Assembly: GCF_002940005.1 (NCBI RefSeq)
Contig: NZ_MDEF01000019.1
Reading direction: 5' to 3' (one strand)
Origin: Xanthomonas hortorum
Lineage (GTDB): Bacteria; Pseudomonadota; Gammaproteobacteria; Xanthomonadales; Xanthomonadaceae
DNA length: 64,000 nucleotides
The notes under the pieces were generated by a model. The model was given only the letters and a program-made list of their open reading frames with translations. It did not search any database and was not told where the DNA came from. Position numbers and translations under genes: made by a program. Positions 55,477 through 63,444 of this stretch are shown piece after piece (the first letter of the stretch is position 1; the number at the start of each line of letters is the position of its first letter).

Positions 55477-56247
55477 ATGAGCATCCAGATCTTAGACCAT
55501 GGCCGTCTTCGCGAAATCCGTCTGGCCCGCCCGCCGGTCAATGCACTGGACAGCGCGCTGTGCCAGGCCTTGAGCGTTGCGGTGCAGCAGGCCGGCGATG
55601 AGACCGATGGCATCGTGCTGTCGGGCAGCGAGCGGATCTTTTCCGGTGGCATGGATGTGCCGCACCTGCTGGCGCACGGCACCGACCGCGCCGCATTGCT
55701 GGCCAGCTGGACGGCCTTCTTCGAGGCCGCGCAAGCGCTGGCCGATAGCCGCGTGCCGGTGGTGGCGGCCATCGGCGGGCATGCGCCGGCCGGCGGCTGC
55801 GTGTTGGCGCTGTGCTGCGACTACCGGGTGATGGCGCGCAGTGCCGACACCACCAAACCCTATGCAATCGGCCTGAACGAAGTGCAGGTGGGCCTGGCCG
55901 CGCCCGAAGGCATCCAGCGCCTGTTGCGCCGCGTGGTCGGTGCGCACCGCGCCGAGCGCCTGCTGATCTCCGGCCAGCTGCTGCCGGCCGAACAGGCGGT
56001 CACGATCGGCCTGGTCGACGAGCTGGCCGATGGCGAGTTGGTCACCGCGCGCGCGGTTGCCTGGCTGCAGGATCTGCAGCGACTGCCGCGCCAGCCCATG
56101 CTGACCACGCGCGCCGTCGCCCGCGCCGATCTGCGCGCCGCGCTGGCACCCGAGCTGATCCAGCTGGAGCGTTTCATCGACGGCTGGTACGCGCCGGATG
56201 CGCAGGCGGCGCTGCATGGCCTGGTCGCGCGCCTGCAAAAGGCCTGA
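55477..56247 (+). CDS. Enoyl-CoA hydratase/isomerase family protein
   Basis: A 256-residue crotonase. Oxyanion-hole loops are RIFSGGMDVPHL and IGGHAPAGGCVLAL, and a GLAAPEGIQ segment carries a likely catalytic Glu. The substrate is not predictable. It may be co-transcribed with the thioesterase II gene that follows 73 bp later. It starts 23 bp from the divergent copper chaperone. Confidence 0.88.
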   Translation: MSIQILDHGRLREIRLARPPVNALDSALCQALSVAVQQAGDETDGIVLSGSERIFSGGMDVPHLLAHGTDRAALLASWTAFFEAAQALADSRVPVVAAIGGHAPAGGCVLALCCDYRVMARSADTTKPYAIGLNEVQVGLAAPEGIQRLLRRVVGAHRAERLLISGQLLPAEQAVTIGLVDELADGELVTARAVAWLQDLQRLPRQPMLTTRAVARADLRAALAPELIQLERFIDGWYAPDAQAALHGLVARLQKA

Positions 56248-56284
56248 GCACGCGCCTTGCGCATGGTGGCGACGGGGCGGCCGG

Positions 56285-56290
56285 TATAAT
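56285..56290 (+). promoter_or_regulatory. Perfect TATAAT box upstream of the TesB gene
   Basis: TATAAT lies 30 bases before the TTG start at 56321. No matching -35 sits at 16-18 bp; TTGCGC at 56257 is 22 bases away. An activator-dependent or extended -10 promoter is possible. Confidence 0.3.
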
Positions 56291-56320
56291 CGCGGTCCGT
56301 CGCATGCCCAGGCCAGCCCT

Positions 56321-57226
56321 TTGTCCGCCACTGCCGAACCCGTCGTCTCCGAACTGATCAACCTGCTGTCGCTGGAGCGTCTGGAAGACAACCTGTTTCG
56401 CGGCCAAAGCCGCGATATCGGCACCAAGTACGTGTTCGGTGGGCAGGTGCTGGGGCAGGCGCTGGCCGCCGCACAGGCCACGGTGGAAAACGGCCGCCAG
56501 GCCCACTCGTTGCATGCCTACTTTCTGCGCGCCGGGGATATCGATCACCCGATCGTCTACGACGTCGATCGCACCCGCGATGGCGGCAGTTTCTCGGTAC
56601 GACGGGTCACCGCGATCCAGCATGGCAAGGTGATCTTTTTCTGCGCAGCGTCGTTTCAGGAACACGAAGACGGCGCCGAGCATCAGTCGGTGATGCCGGT
56701 GGTGCCGCCACCGGAAGACATCGAACCCACCGCACCGCTGGCACCGGAAGTGCTGGCGAAACTGCCGGCCAAGGTGCAGCGCTGGCTCTCGCGTGGCGGC
56801 CCGTTCGAGTTCCGTCACGTCTTTCCGCGCGACGAACTCAGACCACCCAAGCGCCCGCCGTTCCAGCAGATGTGGCTACGCCTGAGCGACCCGGTCGGCG
56901 ACGATGTCGGCCTGCATCGCGCCTTGTTGGCGTATGCCTCGGATTTTCAGCTGCTGGGCACCTCGACGTTTCCGCACGGCATCAGTTATTACACGCCGAA
57001 CGTGCAGATGGCCTCGCTCGACCATGCGCTGTGGTTCCACCGCCCGTTCCGTACCGACGACTGGCTTCTTTATTCGCTCGACAGCCCCACCGCGCAGGGA
57101 TCGCGCGGCCTGGCGCGCGGGCAGTTTTTCACCCGCGATGGCGTGCTGGTCGCCAGCACCACGCAGGAAGGCTTGATCCGCGTGGTGCCCGATGGCAGCG
57201 CAATTGCCGTGCCGGCGAAGGACTAG
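56321..57226 (+). CDS. tesB: Acyl-CoA thioesterase II
   Basis: A 301-residue double-hotdog thioesterase that releases CoA from medium and long acyl-CoAs. Family features: FGGQVLGQALAAAQ, YFLRAGDIDHPI, the catalytic Asp in YASDFQLLG, SLDHALWFHRPF and a terminal GQFFTRDGVLVASTTQEGLIR. There is no suitable ATG, so TTG at 56321 (encoding MSATAEPVVSEL) is the best start. It lies close behind the enoyl-CoA hydratase gene, which fits a role in acyl-CoA turnover. Confidence 0.92.
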   Translation: MSATAEPVVSELINLLSLERLEDNLFRGQSRDIGTKYVFGGQVLGQALAAAQATVENGRQAHSLHAYFLRAGDIDHPIVYDVDRTRDGGSFSVRRVTAIQHGKVIFFCAASFQEHEDGAEHQSVMPVVPPPEDIEPTAPLAPEVLAKLPAKVQRWLSRGGPFEFRHVFPRDELRPPKRPPFQQMWLRLSDPVGDDVGLHRALLAYASDFQLLGTSTFPHGISYYTPNVQMASLDHALWFHRPFRTDDWLLYSLDSPTAQGSRGLARGQFFTRDGVLVASTTQEGLIRVVPDGSAIAVPAKD

Positions 57227-57383
57227 CCGTGCCCGTGCCTAAACAACAACTTTCGCTGAGCGCAGACAGGCCTGCTGCCGTTTTTTTCGGTTGTGGACCG
57301 AGGTCTACACCACTCTTCTTCCATGTCTCGAACACGCGCACCCGCAGCGCGATGCGTTCGGCAATCGCTGGCACACTTTAAGC

Positions 57384-57887
57384 ATGCGCAAGATCTTCAG
57401 CAGTCAACGTATCGAAACCGCCGAAGGCGTCGCCAACCTGTTGCGCGATGCCGGCATCGATGTGCGCATGAGCAATGGCCGCTCCTACGAAAGCAAGCGC
57501 ACCGGCCAGTTCAGCTATCTCGAACACAGCAACGCACAGACCTATCCCACCGTGTGGATCGTGCATGCCGACGACCAGCCACGCGCGCGCGAGTTGCTGC
57601 GCGATGCGCGCCTGCTCGACACCACCCGCCGCGACCTGCCGAACGTGGAATACACCTTCCGCGAAGGCGAAAACGGCTCAACTTCCAGCGCGCGCAGCTG
57701 GGCCTGGCGTATCCGTCTGGTGCTGCTGTTGGTGATCGGTGCGGTTGCAATGTTCGTGGTGCTGCACCATCGCAGCGCGCCTGCACCGGTAGCTCAACCG
57801 GCATCGCAGCAAGCAGCGCCTGCCAACGCGACACCACCGGCGGCAGAGGATGAAGAAGTGCGCGTGCGGATCCAGCCGGCGCGCTGA
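57384..57887 (+). CDS. DUF2007-type protein with membrane anchor
   Basis: A 167-residue protein. Residues 1-80 resemble DUF2007 (MRKIFSSQRIETAEGVANLL, DDQPRARELL). A single TM helix at about 110-130 (IRLVLLLVIGAVAMFVVLHH) and an Ala/Pro-rich tail follow. In Xanthomonas similar proteins are labelled pathogenicity-like, but no function is established. The ATG at 57384 was chosen because the domain begins there. Confidence 0.78.
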   Translation: MRKIFSSQRIETAEGVANLLRDAGIDVRMSNGRSYESKRTGQFSYLEHSNAQTYPTVWIVHADDQPRARELLRDARLLDTTRRDLPNVEYTFREGENGSTSSARSWAWRIRLVLLLVIGAVAMFVVLHHRSAPAPVAQPASQQAAPANATPPAAEDEEVRVRIQPAR

Positions 57888-57983
57888 GCGCCGCTGACGT
57901 CAGCACCTGCATCAACCGGAATCACATCGGTCACATCTGCCGCTCCCATGCGTCATGCTGGGACCAGGACATGGATTGCGCCG

Positions 57984-59177
57984 ATGCACACCGACACGCT
58001 GGACCTGATGTTGCAACGCGAACTGCCGCATGCCGCGGCCGGCTGCGAGCAGGCCTATGGCCGCATCGTGCGCGCCTGCCAGAACACGGTGACCGCCATC
58101 GCGCTGGCGATCACCAGCGATATCGCCGCCAGCGAAGACATCGCCCAGGAGGCCTTTCTGCGCGCCTGGCAGCGGCTGGCACAACTCAGCCAACCGGCCA
58201 GCTTCCTGCCATGGCTGCGCCAGATCACCCGCAACCTGGCGCGCGACTGGCTGCGCGCCAACCGGCATCGCGCGCTCAGTGGCGAAGCAGCCGACCTCGC
58301 CATCGCGATGGCGGCCGACCCAGCCCCCTCGCCCGCCGAGCACCTGCTGCAGGTGGAAGAAGAAATTGCCGCGCTCGACATCATTTCCGCACTGCCCGAA
58401 GAAAGCCGCGAGACGCTGCTGCTGTATTACCGCGAAGGCCAGAGTTCGCAGCAGGTGGCCTCGCTGCTCGGCCTCAGCGATGCGGCCGTGCGCAAGCGCT
58501 TGTCGCGGGCACGTGCCAGCGTGCGCGAGGAGCTGCTGCGCCGGTTCGGCGCGTTCGCGCGTGGCAGCGCACCCAGTGTGGCCTTTGCCACTGCGGTGAC
58601 CTCGGCAACGATGCTGGCAACCCCGGGAACCGCGAGTGCAGCCATCGTGTTGGGCGGCATCGGTGGCGCGGGCAAGTTGGGCATGGGTGGTTTGACCGGC
58701 TCTGCGCTCAGCGGTGGCGGTGCAGCGGGCGCACTGAGCATCTGGTTCGGCCTGCCAGCGTTGTTTGCTGCAGGCAGCGTCTTGGTTGCAGCACTTGGCA
58801 CGTACTGGTCGTGTTGGTACTTGCTTCGCTTTGCCGAGACCGCTGACGAGGTTGCGGCAATCCGTCGCTTCATCCGCATGAGCACCATGACCGCTGCGCT
58901 GGTGTGCTGCAGCACCCTGCTGCTGGACAGGCTCGATGTCACCGCATGGGCACCGTTGCTGGCGCTATGCACTGGCATGCTGGTGGTGAATTACCAATCC
59001 ATCGTGGTGCTGACACGTGTCATGCGGCCGATGCTGGCACGAGACGCGCGCAAACGCGGCGCTGTGCGGGCACCTTTGGTGTACCGCTGCCTGTTCAGTC
59101 CGACCGCAGTGCTCGTCAGCACCGCCGCAGCGGTTCTGCCGGTCGTACATCACTACATGTCGCGGGGAATGCTTTGA
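57984..59177 (+). CDS. ECF sigma factor fused to a C-terminal membrane domain
   Basis: A 397-residue protein. Region 2 shows ASEDIAQEAFLRAWQRL and region 4 is ALPEESRETLLLYYREGQ, then LGLSDAAVRKRLSRAR. From about residue 195 the protein turns hydrophobic with four or five likely TM helices (WFGLPALFAAGSVLVAALGT; ALLALCTGMLVVNY-like; SPTAVLVSTAAAVLPVV). No separate anti-sigma gene is adjacent, so the membrane part may hold the sigma factor. The ATG at 57984 (MHTDTLDLM) fits; an ATG 12 codons upstream is possible. Confidence 0.88.
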   Translation: MHTDTLDLMLQRELPHAAAGCEQAYGRIVRACQNTVTAIALAITSDIAASEDIAQEAFLRAWQRLAQLSQPASFLPWLRQITRNLARDWLRANRHRALSGEAADLAIAMAADPAPSPAEHLLQVEEEIAALDIISALPEESRETLLLYYREGQSSQQVASLLGLSDAAVRKRLSRARASVREELLRRFGAFARGSAPSVAFATAVTSATMLATPGTASAAIVLGGIGGAGKLGMGGLTGSALSGGGAAGALSIWFGLPALFAAGSVLVAALGTYWSCWYLLRFAETADEVAAIRRFIRMSTMTAALVCCSTLLLDRLDVTAWAPLLALCTGMLVVNYQSIVVLTRVMRPMLARDARKRGAVRAPLVYRCLFSPTAVLVSTAAAVLPVVHHYMSRGML

Positions 59178-59349
59178 AGCGATGACTGCCTAACAGAACC
59201 TCTCGAACGATGTATCGATGGCGGTAACGTGTTGGCCACACCCATCTTCGTTGACGCATGGAGTGAAGTCGGGAATGGCAGTGACATTGTTCGGTTTGAA
59301 CGACGCCGATCGGACCGCACCTCATCGGACCGCCGTGCGGCTTGCAACC

Positions 59350-59476
59350 ATGCACACCGACACTCTCGACTGGTCCTTGCCCGCCCACCGTCGCGGGACC
59401 TTATGCGGCATGGATGCCGCAGAAGAGCCTACAGGGACGTACTTGCGGCGTGTCCCGCGATGGTGGGCGGGCAAGG
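59350..59476. repeat. Long inverted repeat preceded by an ECF-start-like sequence
   Basis: At 59350 ATGCACACCGACACTCT matches the first 14 bases of the ECF gene (57984) exactly and encodes MHTDTLD like it. Directly after it two 25-bp arms (59375-59399 and 59452-59476) match at 24 of 25 positions in inverted orientation and enclose a 52-base spacer, which itself contains a TGCGGCAT/ATGCCGCA hairpin (59404-59421). This looks like a structured mobile or repeated element. Confidence 0.8.
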
Positions 59477-59576
59477 GCCCCGCAGCCAAGCCGCAGATCA
59501 GTCGCTCTACAGGTGGTCCATCCATGCGGTGAGCGGAGTAGTTTTGTAAGCCGCTCTTAGAAGGCTATCCACAAAA

Positions 59577-59606
59577 AACGGCCTCCTGCTTGCGCGGGAG
59601 GCCGTT
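59577..59606 (-). terminator. Terminator of the EF-hand gene
   Basis: A 10-bp stem (AACGGCCTCC with GGAGGCCGTT) with a 10-base loop, followed on the minus strand by TTTTTT (59578-59573). It lies about 108 bp after the EF-hand stop. Confidence 0.85.
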
Positions 59607-59714
59607 GGTTGATCGGCGCCTTGTTACGTGTTGCTGTTTACATGTTGCAGATGACGACAGTGCTGCCCCGGTCGCAGCACTGCGACCGGGTAACGCTCTG
59701 GCGACTTGAAGAAC

Positions 59715-60320
59715 TCAGTTGCCCGCAGCGGGCTTTGCCGGCATCGGACGCTTGCCGTGATCACCACGCTCGCCATGCTCGCCCGGACCACGCGGACCGT
59801 GCTCGCCACGCTGCTTGGAGGCCGCATCGAACTCGGCCTTGCTCAACTTGCCGTCCTTGTCGGTGTCGGCCTTGGCAAACCACGCATCGCGATGCTGCTG
59901 CATGCGCAAGGCACGGTCGGCGCGATCGACAAAGCCGTCCTTGTTGACGTCCATCTCATCGAAACGCGCGGCGAACTTCGGGTCGGCCTTGGCTTCTTCG
60001 CGGCTGATGCGGCCGTCCTTGTTGGTATCGAACTTGCTCAGCCATTCGCCGCGCCCGTCGCGTCCATCACGACCCGGGCCCCGATGATGCGGACGCTCAT
60101 CGCGCGACAGCTTGCCGTCCTTGTTGGTGTCCAGCGTATCGAACTGCGCAGGCAGCTTCGGATCGGCCGCCGCTTCGCTGCGGTCGATCACGCCATCGCC
60201 GTTCTTGTCGAGCTTGGCAGGACGCGGCGCATCGCCAGCGGCAGGCGGAGCGGCGAACACCGCACCGGTGGACAGGGCGGCCAGCACGGCCAATGCGAGA
60301 AACGGTTTGCGAGACGTCAT
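59715..60320 (-). CDS. Secreted EF-hand calcium-binding protein
   Basis: A 201-residue exported protein: signal peptide MTSRKPFLALAVLAALSTGA ending VFA. Five EF-hand loops of the D-x-N/D-x-D-G form follow: DKNGDGVIDRSE, DTNKDGKLSRDE, DTNKDGRISREE, DVNKDGFVDRAD and DTDKDGKLSKAE. A His/Gly/Arg-rich stretch lies between loops two and three and another near the C-terminus. It probably buffers or senses Ca2+ in the periplasm. The start 60320 gives a clean signal peptide. Confidence 0.9.
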   Translation of the reverse strand: MTSRKPFLALAVLAALSTGAVFAAPPAAGDAPRPAKLDKNGDGVIDRSEAAADPKLPAQFDTLDTNKDGKLSRDERPHHRGPGRDGRDGRGEWLSKFDTNKDGRISREEAKADPKFAARFDEMDVNKDGFVDRADRALRMQQHRDAWFAKADTDKDGKLSKAEFDAASKQRGEHGPRGPGEHGERGDHGKRPMPAKPAAGN

Positions 60321-60519
60321 GAGAAACTCCTGGGATGTGAGAACCACACGCGGCACCTGCATGGGCCGCATCGCGTGGGTGGCGCATCCGGATCCACCGT
60401 GCGCTGCCACCAACACCCACATCAACGAGCGATCGGCACGCGCGTTGACGCGGCCACCGGCCGTATTCATCCGGCGGACAGTCGCCGCTGTTGCGACACA
60501 CAGGCGCTATCCTGCGTCC

Positions 60520-61275
60520 ATGGCCATCCACGCCGACACCCACGACGACCTGCGCCTGTTCCAGACCGGCGAGCATGCCTGCGGCTACTGGCCGGATCGA
60601 CGCGCGCGCGACCTGGTGCTGGACCCACACGATCCGCGTCTGGGCGCAATTTATCCGCAGGCATTGGCGTGGGGATTCCGGCGTTCCGGCGATCTGGTCT
60701 ACCGGCCGCATTGCGAACGTTGCCGCGCCTGCGTGCCGGTGCGCATTGCCGTGGATGCGTTCCGGCACGATCGCAGTCAGCGCCGTTGCCTGGCGCGCAA
60801 CCAGGACCTGGTGGTGCGCGTGGTCGCCGCCGAGCGCACCGACGAACAACTTGCGTTGTACCGGCAGTATCTCAAGCACCGGCACCCCGGCGGCGGCATG
60901 GACGAACATGGCGCCACCGAATTCGACCAGTTCCTGATCGGCGGCTGGTCGCATGGGCGCTTTCTTGAGATACGCGAACCGGCGGTGGCGCACGCGCCGG
61001 GGCGATTGCTCGCCGTTGCGGTCACCGATGTCACCGAGCACGCCTTGTCGGCGGTCTATACGTTCTACGCGCCGGATGCCGCCGCGCGCAGTCTGGGCAC
61101 CTTCGCGATCCTGCAGCAGATCCAGTGGGCGCAACGCGAGCGGCGCGCGCATGTGTATCTGGGCTACTGGATCGATGGCCACGCGAAGATGAATTACAAG
61201 CGCCATTTCAGCGCGCTGGAAGCTTACGACGGCCGTCAGTGGCGCGGGCTCCCCGCCCCTGCACCGGCAGGTTGA
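60520..61275 (+). CDS. bpt: Aspartate/glutamate leucyl- or arginyltransferase (Bpt/Ate family)
   Basis: A 251-residue N-end-rule aminoacyl-tRNA-protein transferase. Motifs: CGYWPDRRARDLVLDP, VYRPHCERCRACVPVRI (Cys pair) and HVYLGYWIDGHAKMNYK. Bpt in gammaproteobacteria transfers Leu to N-terminal Asp/Glu, marking proteins for ClpAP. The ATG at 60520 is about 200 bp from the divergent EF-hand gene. It is followed closely by the phosphohydrolase lipoprotein gene. Confidence 0.9.
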   Translation: MAIHADTHDDLRLFQTGEHACGYWPDRRARDLVLDPHDPRLGAIYPQALAWGFRRSGDLVYRPHCERCRACVPVRIAVDAFRHDRSQRRCLARNQDLVVRVVAAERTDEQLALYRQYLKHRHPGGGMDEHGATEFDQFLIGGWSHGRFLEIREPAVAHAPGRLLAVAVTDVTEHALSAVYTFYAPDAAARSLGTFAILQQIQWAQRERRAHVYLGYWIDGHAKMNYKRHFSALEAYDGRQWRGLPAPAPAG

Positions 61276-61327
61276 ACCACCGGACGACGACATCGGCCTG
61301 TCGTCTCCCGCATGCGAGAATGTCGCG

Positions 61328-62557
61328 ATGATCAAACCCATCCTGCTGCTTGCGCTGACCATGCTCTGCGCTGCTTGCGCGCATCGCGCGCCCTCCTCCG
61401 ATACCGCGCCCGGCGCTTCCGCTGCCGCGCCTGAACCTGCCCACTTGCGCATCGCGACCTACAACACCTCGCTGTATTCCGACGAGGCCGGCGGCCTGGT
61501 GCGCGAACTGCAGGGCGACAGCGCGCATGCGCGCAAGATCGCCGCCGTGCTGCAACGGGTGCGCCCGGATCTGGTGCTGCTCAACGAGTTCGATTTCGAC
61601 CCCGAGCATCGCGCCGCCGATCTGTTCCAGCAGCGCTATCTGCAGGTCGCCCAGCCGGGCGGCGGCGAAGCGCTGCGCTATCCGTATCGCTACCTGGCGC
61701 CAGTGAATACCGGCGTGCCGAGTGGGCTGGATCTGGACAACAACGGCACTGTCGGTGGCGATGGCCGTTCGCGCGGCAACGATGCCTGGGGGTATGGGTT
61801 GCACCCTGGCCAGTACGGCATGCTGGTGCTGTCGCGCTATCCGATCGATACGCAGGCGGTGCGCAGTTTCCAGTTGCTGAAATGGAGCGCGTTGCCGGGT
61901 GCGTTGCGCCCGACCGATCCATCCAGCAAGAAATCGTTTTATCGCGATGCGACCTGGGCGCAACTGCGGCTGTCGTCCAAATCGCATTGGGACGTGCCAG
62001 TGCGCACGCCGCTGGGCGTGGTGCACGCGCTGGTGTCGCATCCCACACCGCCGGTGTTCGACGGTGCCGAGAAGCGCAACGCCGCCCGCAATCACGACGA
62101 ACTGCGGCTATGGCGCGAGTATCTGGATAACCCAAAAGACGCCGCATGGCTATGCGACGACCAGGGCCGCTGCGGTGGTCTGCCGGCCGACGCGCGCTTT
62201 GTGATCCTCGGCGATCTCAATAACGACCCGGTCGATGGCGCAGGCCGCCACGATGCGATCCGCGCACTGATCACGCATCCGCGCGTGCTGCAGTACCCCA
62301 CCCCGCACAGCGACGGCGGCCCGGAAAAAACCGCCGAATACGCCGCGCTAGGCATTGCGCATACCGGCGACCCGCAGCAGGTCACCGGCGACTTCGGCCC
62401 GCAGGCCGGCACGATGCGTCTGGACTACGTGCTGCCATCGCGCCAGTTCACCCTGATCGGCAGCGGCATCTTCTGGCCCGCGAGCAGCACGCCGGAAGCG
62501 GCGATTGCCGATGGCAGCGACCATCATGCGGTGTGGGTGGATGTGGCCGCAAAGTAA
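61328..62557 (+). CDS. Exported endonuclease/exonuclease/phosphatase-family protein
   Basis: A 409-residue probable lipoprotein: hydrophobic leader MIKPILLLALTMLCAACAHR with a slightly atypical lipobox (LCAAC). The EEP fold shows RIATYNTSLY, LNEFDFD (metal Glu), ILGDLNNDP and SDHHAVWVDV (catalytic His). It cleaves phosphodiester or monoester bonds, substrate unknown. Many such Xanthomonas proteins are annotated generically. It is separated from bpt by 52 bp. Confidence 0.88.
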   Translation: MIKPILLLALTMLCAACAHRAPSSDTAPGASAAAPEPAHLRIATYNTSLYSDEAGGLVRELQGDSAHARKIAAVLQRVRPDLVLLNEFDFDPEHRAADLFQQRYLQVAQPGGGEALRYPYRYLAPVNTGVPSGLDLDNNGTVGGDGRSRGNDAWGYGLHPGQYGMLVLSRYPIDTQAVRSFQLLKWSALPGALRPTDPSSKKSFYRDATWAQLRLSSKSHWDVPVRTPLGVVHALVSHPTPPVFDGAEKRNAARNHDELRLWREYLDNPKDAAWLCDDQGRCGGLPADARFVILGDLNNDPVDGAGRHDAIRALITHPRVLQYPTPHSDGGPEKTAEYAALGIAHTGDPQQVTGDFGPQAGTMRLDYVLPSRQFTLIGSGIFWPASSTPEAAIADGSDHHAVWVDVAAK

Positions 62558-62803
62558 GCGGCCAACAATGATCAGAGTAAGCACGCATAGTGGCCCGTCG
62601 ACGGTGGGCCACCGTTCCCACTGGCTGATAGCAAGAACAGACTAGATTGATGAGTTATCGCCTGCTAGCCAGTCGCGAAACCGCTTATTTCAACTGGTAT
62701 AGATGCCGGAGTCGATTGATACGAGACGGCAGGGCCGGACTAGCCAGGCTTCATACCGTGGATTTACACTCCAGTGAGGCCCAAGTAATGCAAGGAAATA
62801 CGG

Positions 62804-63418
62804 ATGAGACCAAATTTGAAGGATCTGCGTTTCATCTTCCGAGGCTTATGGCTGTCAATCGTCATCGCCCCGATGCTGTCTGCATGTAGCGCAAGCGCAC
62901 CAGCGCCTACCGAGAAAAAAGACCTCTTTCTTAGTCAACCATTCCGCGTTGATGGTGCTAACGAACATGTGCGCTTTGAATTTGAGGCAACGCCCAATAA
63001 TATAAATCTTACTCAATCATACATTGTAGGATTAACCCTGAGCCGCAAAGGCCAATTCGATCCTGTTACCAGGTTAAATCACGGTGAGCCCCCCTTGCGG
63101 TATGCACTCAAGGTCGAGGCATGCAAGTGGACGGGAGACCAGTGCCTCAAAATACAAACGCAAGACGCCTTTCAACAATACATGAGGGAGGAACCGAGCA
63201 GGGAAAAATTTTTTGAATGGAGAAAAGGAAAAGATGATATTAAATATGTTGATGTTGGCGCCCATACTTCTGATTTAAGCGAATGGGTGGTCTGCAGTCT
63301 TCCGCTGGAAAACTATGGCCGTTATCGCATTGATATTTCAGCGCAGCCGGGCAACCCAGAATTGAGAGACCCTGCAGCGCAAATTTCAATCCAGAAGAGA
63401 TGGACATCCTCCAAATAG
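62804..63418 (+). CDS. AT-rich lipoprotein, putative immunity/inhibitor protein
   Basis: A 204-residue protein I do not recognise with certainty. The N-terminus is a lipoprotein signal (LWLSIVIAPMLSAC, lipobox LSAC). The mature part is beta-rich and may match the DUF5625-type fold, with two cysteines (EACKW, DQCLK). The DNA is AT-rich and codon use differs from the genes at 55-62 kb, pointing to horizontal acquisition. It sits 26 bp before a gene with a papain-like signature, the arrangement seen for Xanthomonas type IV effectors with lipoprotein immunity partners. Assignment is inferred. Confidence 0.55.
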   Translation: MRPNLKDLRFIFRGLWLSIVIAPMLSACSASAPAPTEKKDLFLSQPFRVDGANEHVRFEFEATPNNINLTQSYIVGLTLSRKGQFDPVTRLNHGEPPLRYALKVEACKWTGDQCLKIQTQDAFQQYMREEPSREKFFEWRKGKDDIKYVDVGAHTSDLSEWVVCSLPLENYGRYRIDISAQPGNPELRDPAAQISIQKRWTSSK

Positions 63419-63444
63419 TCTCAATTTCTCGCATGGAGCAAAAG

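Larger units (their letters stand above)
59178..59714. other. Gene-poor region downstream of the ECF sigma gene
   Basis: The 537 bp contain a sequence resembling the 5' end of the sigma gene (59350), a 25-bp inverted repeat (59375-59476) and a terminator (59577-59606). A 105-codon frame from 59218 is open across it, but it has no family similarity and is not called a gene. Confidence 0.6.

Noticed and set aside
62647..62889. 80-codon frame before the right-end lipoprotein
   Set aside because: It overlaps the lipoprotein gene in another frame and shows no domain or ribosome binding site.
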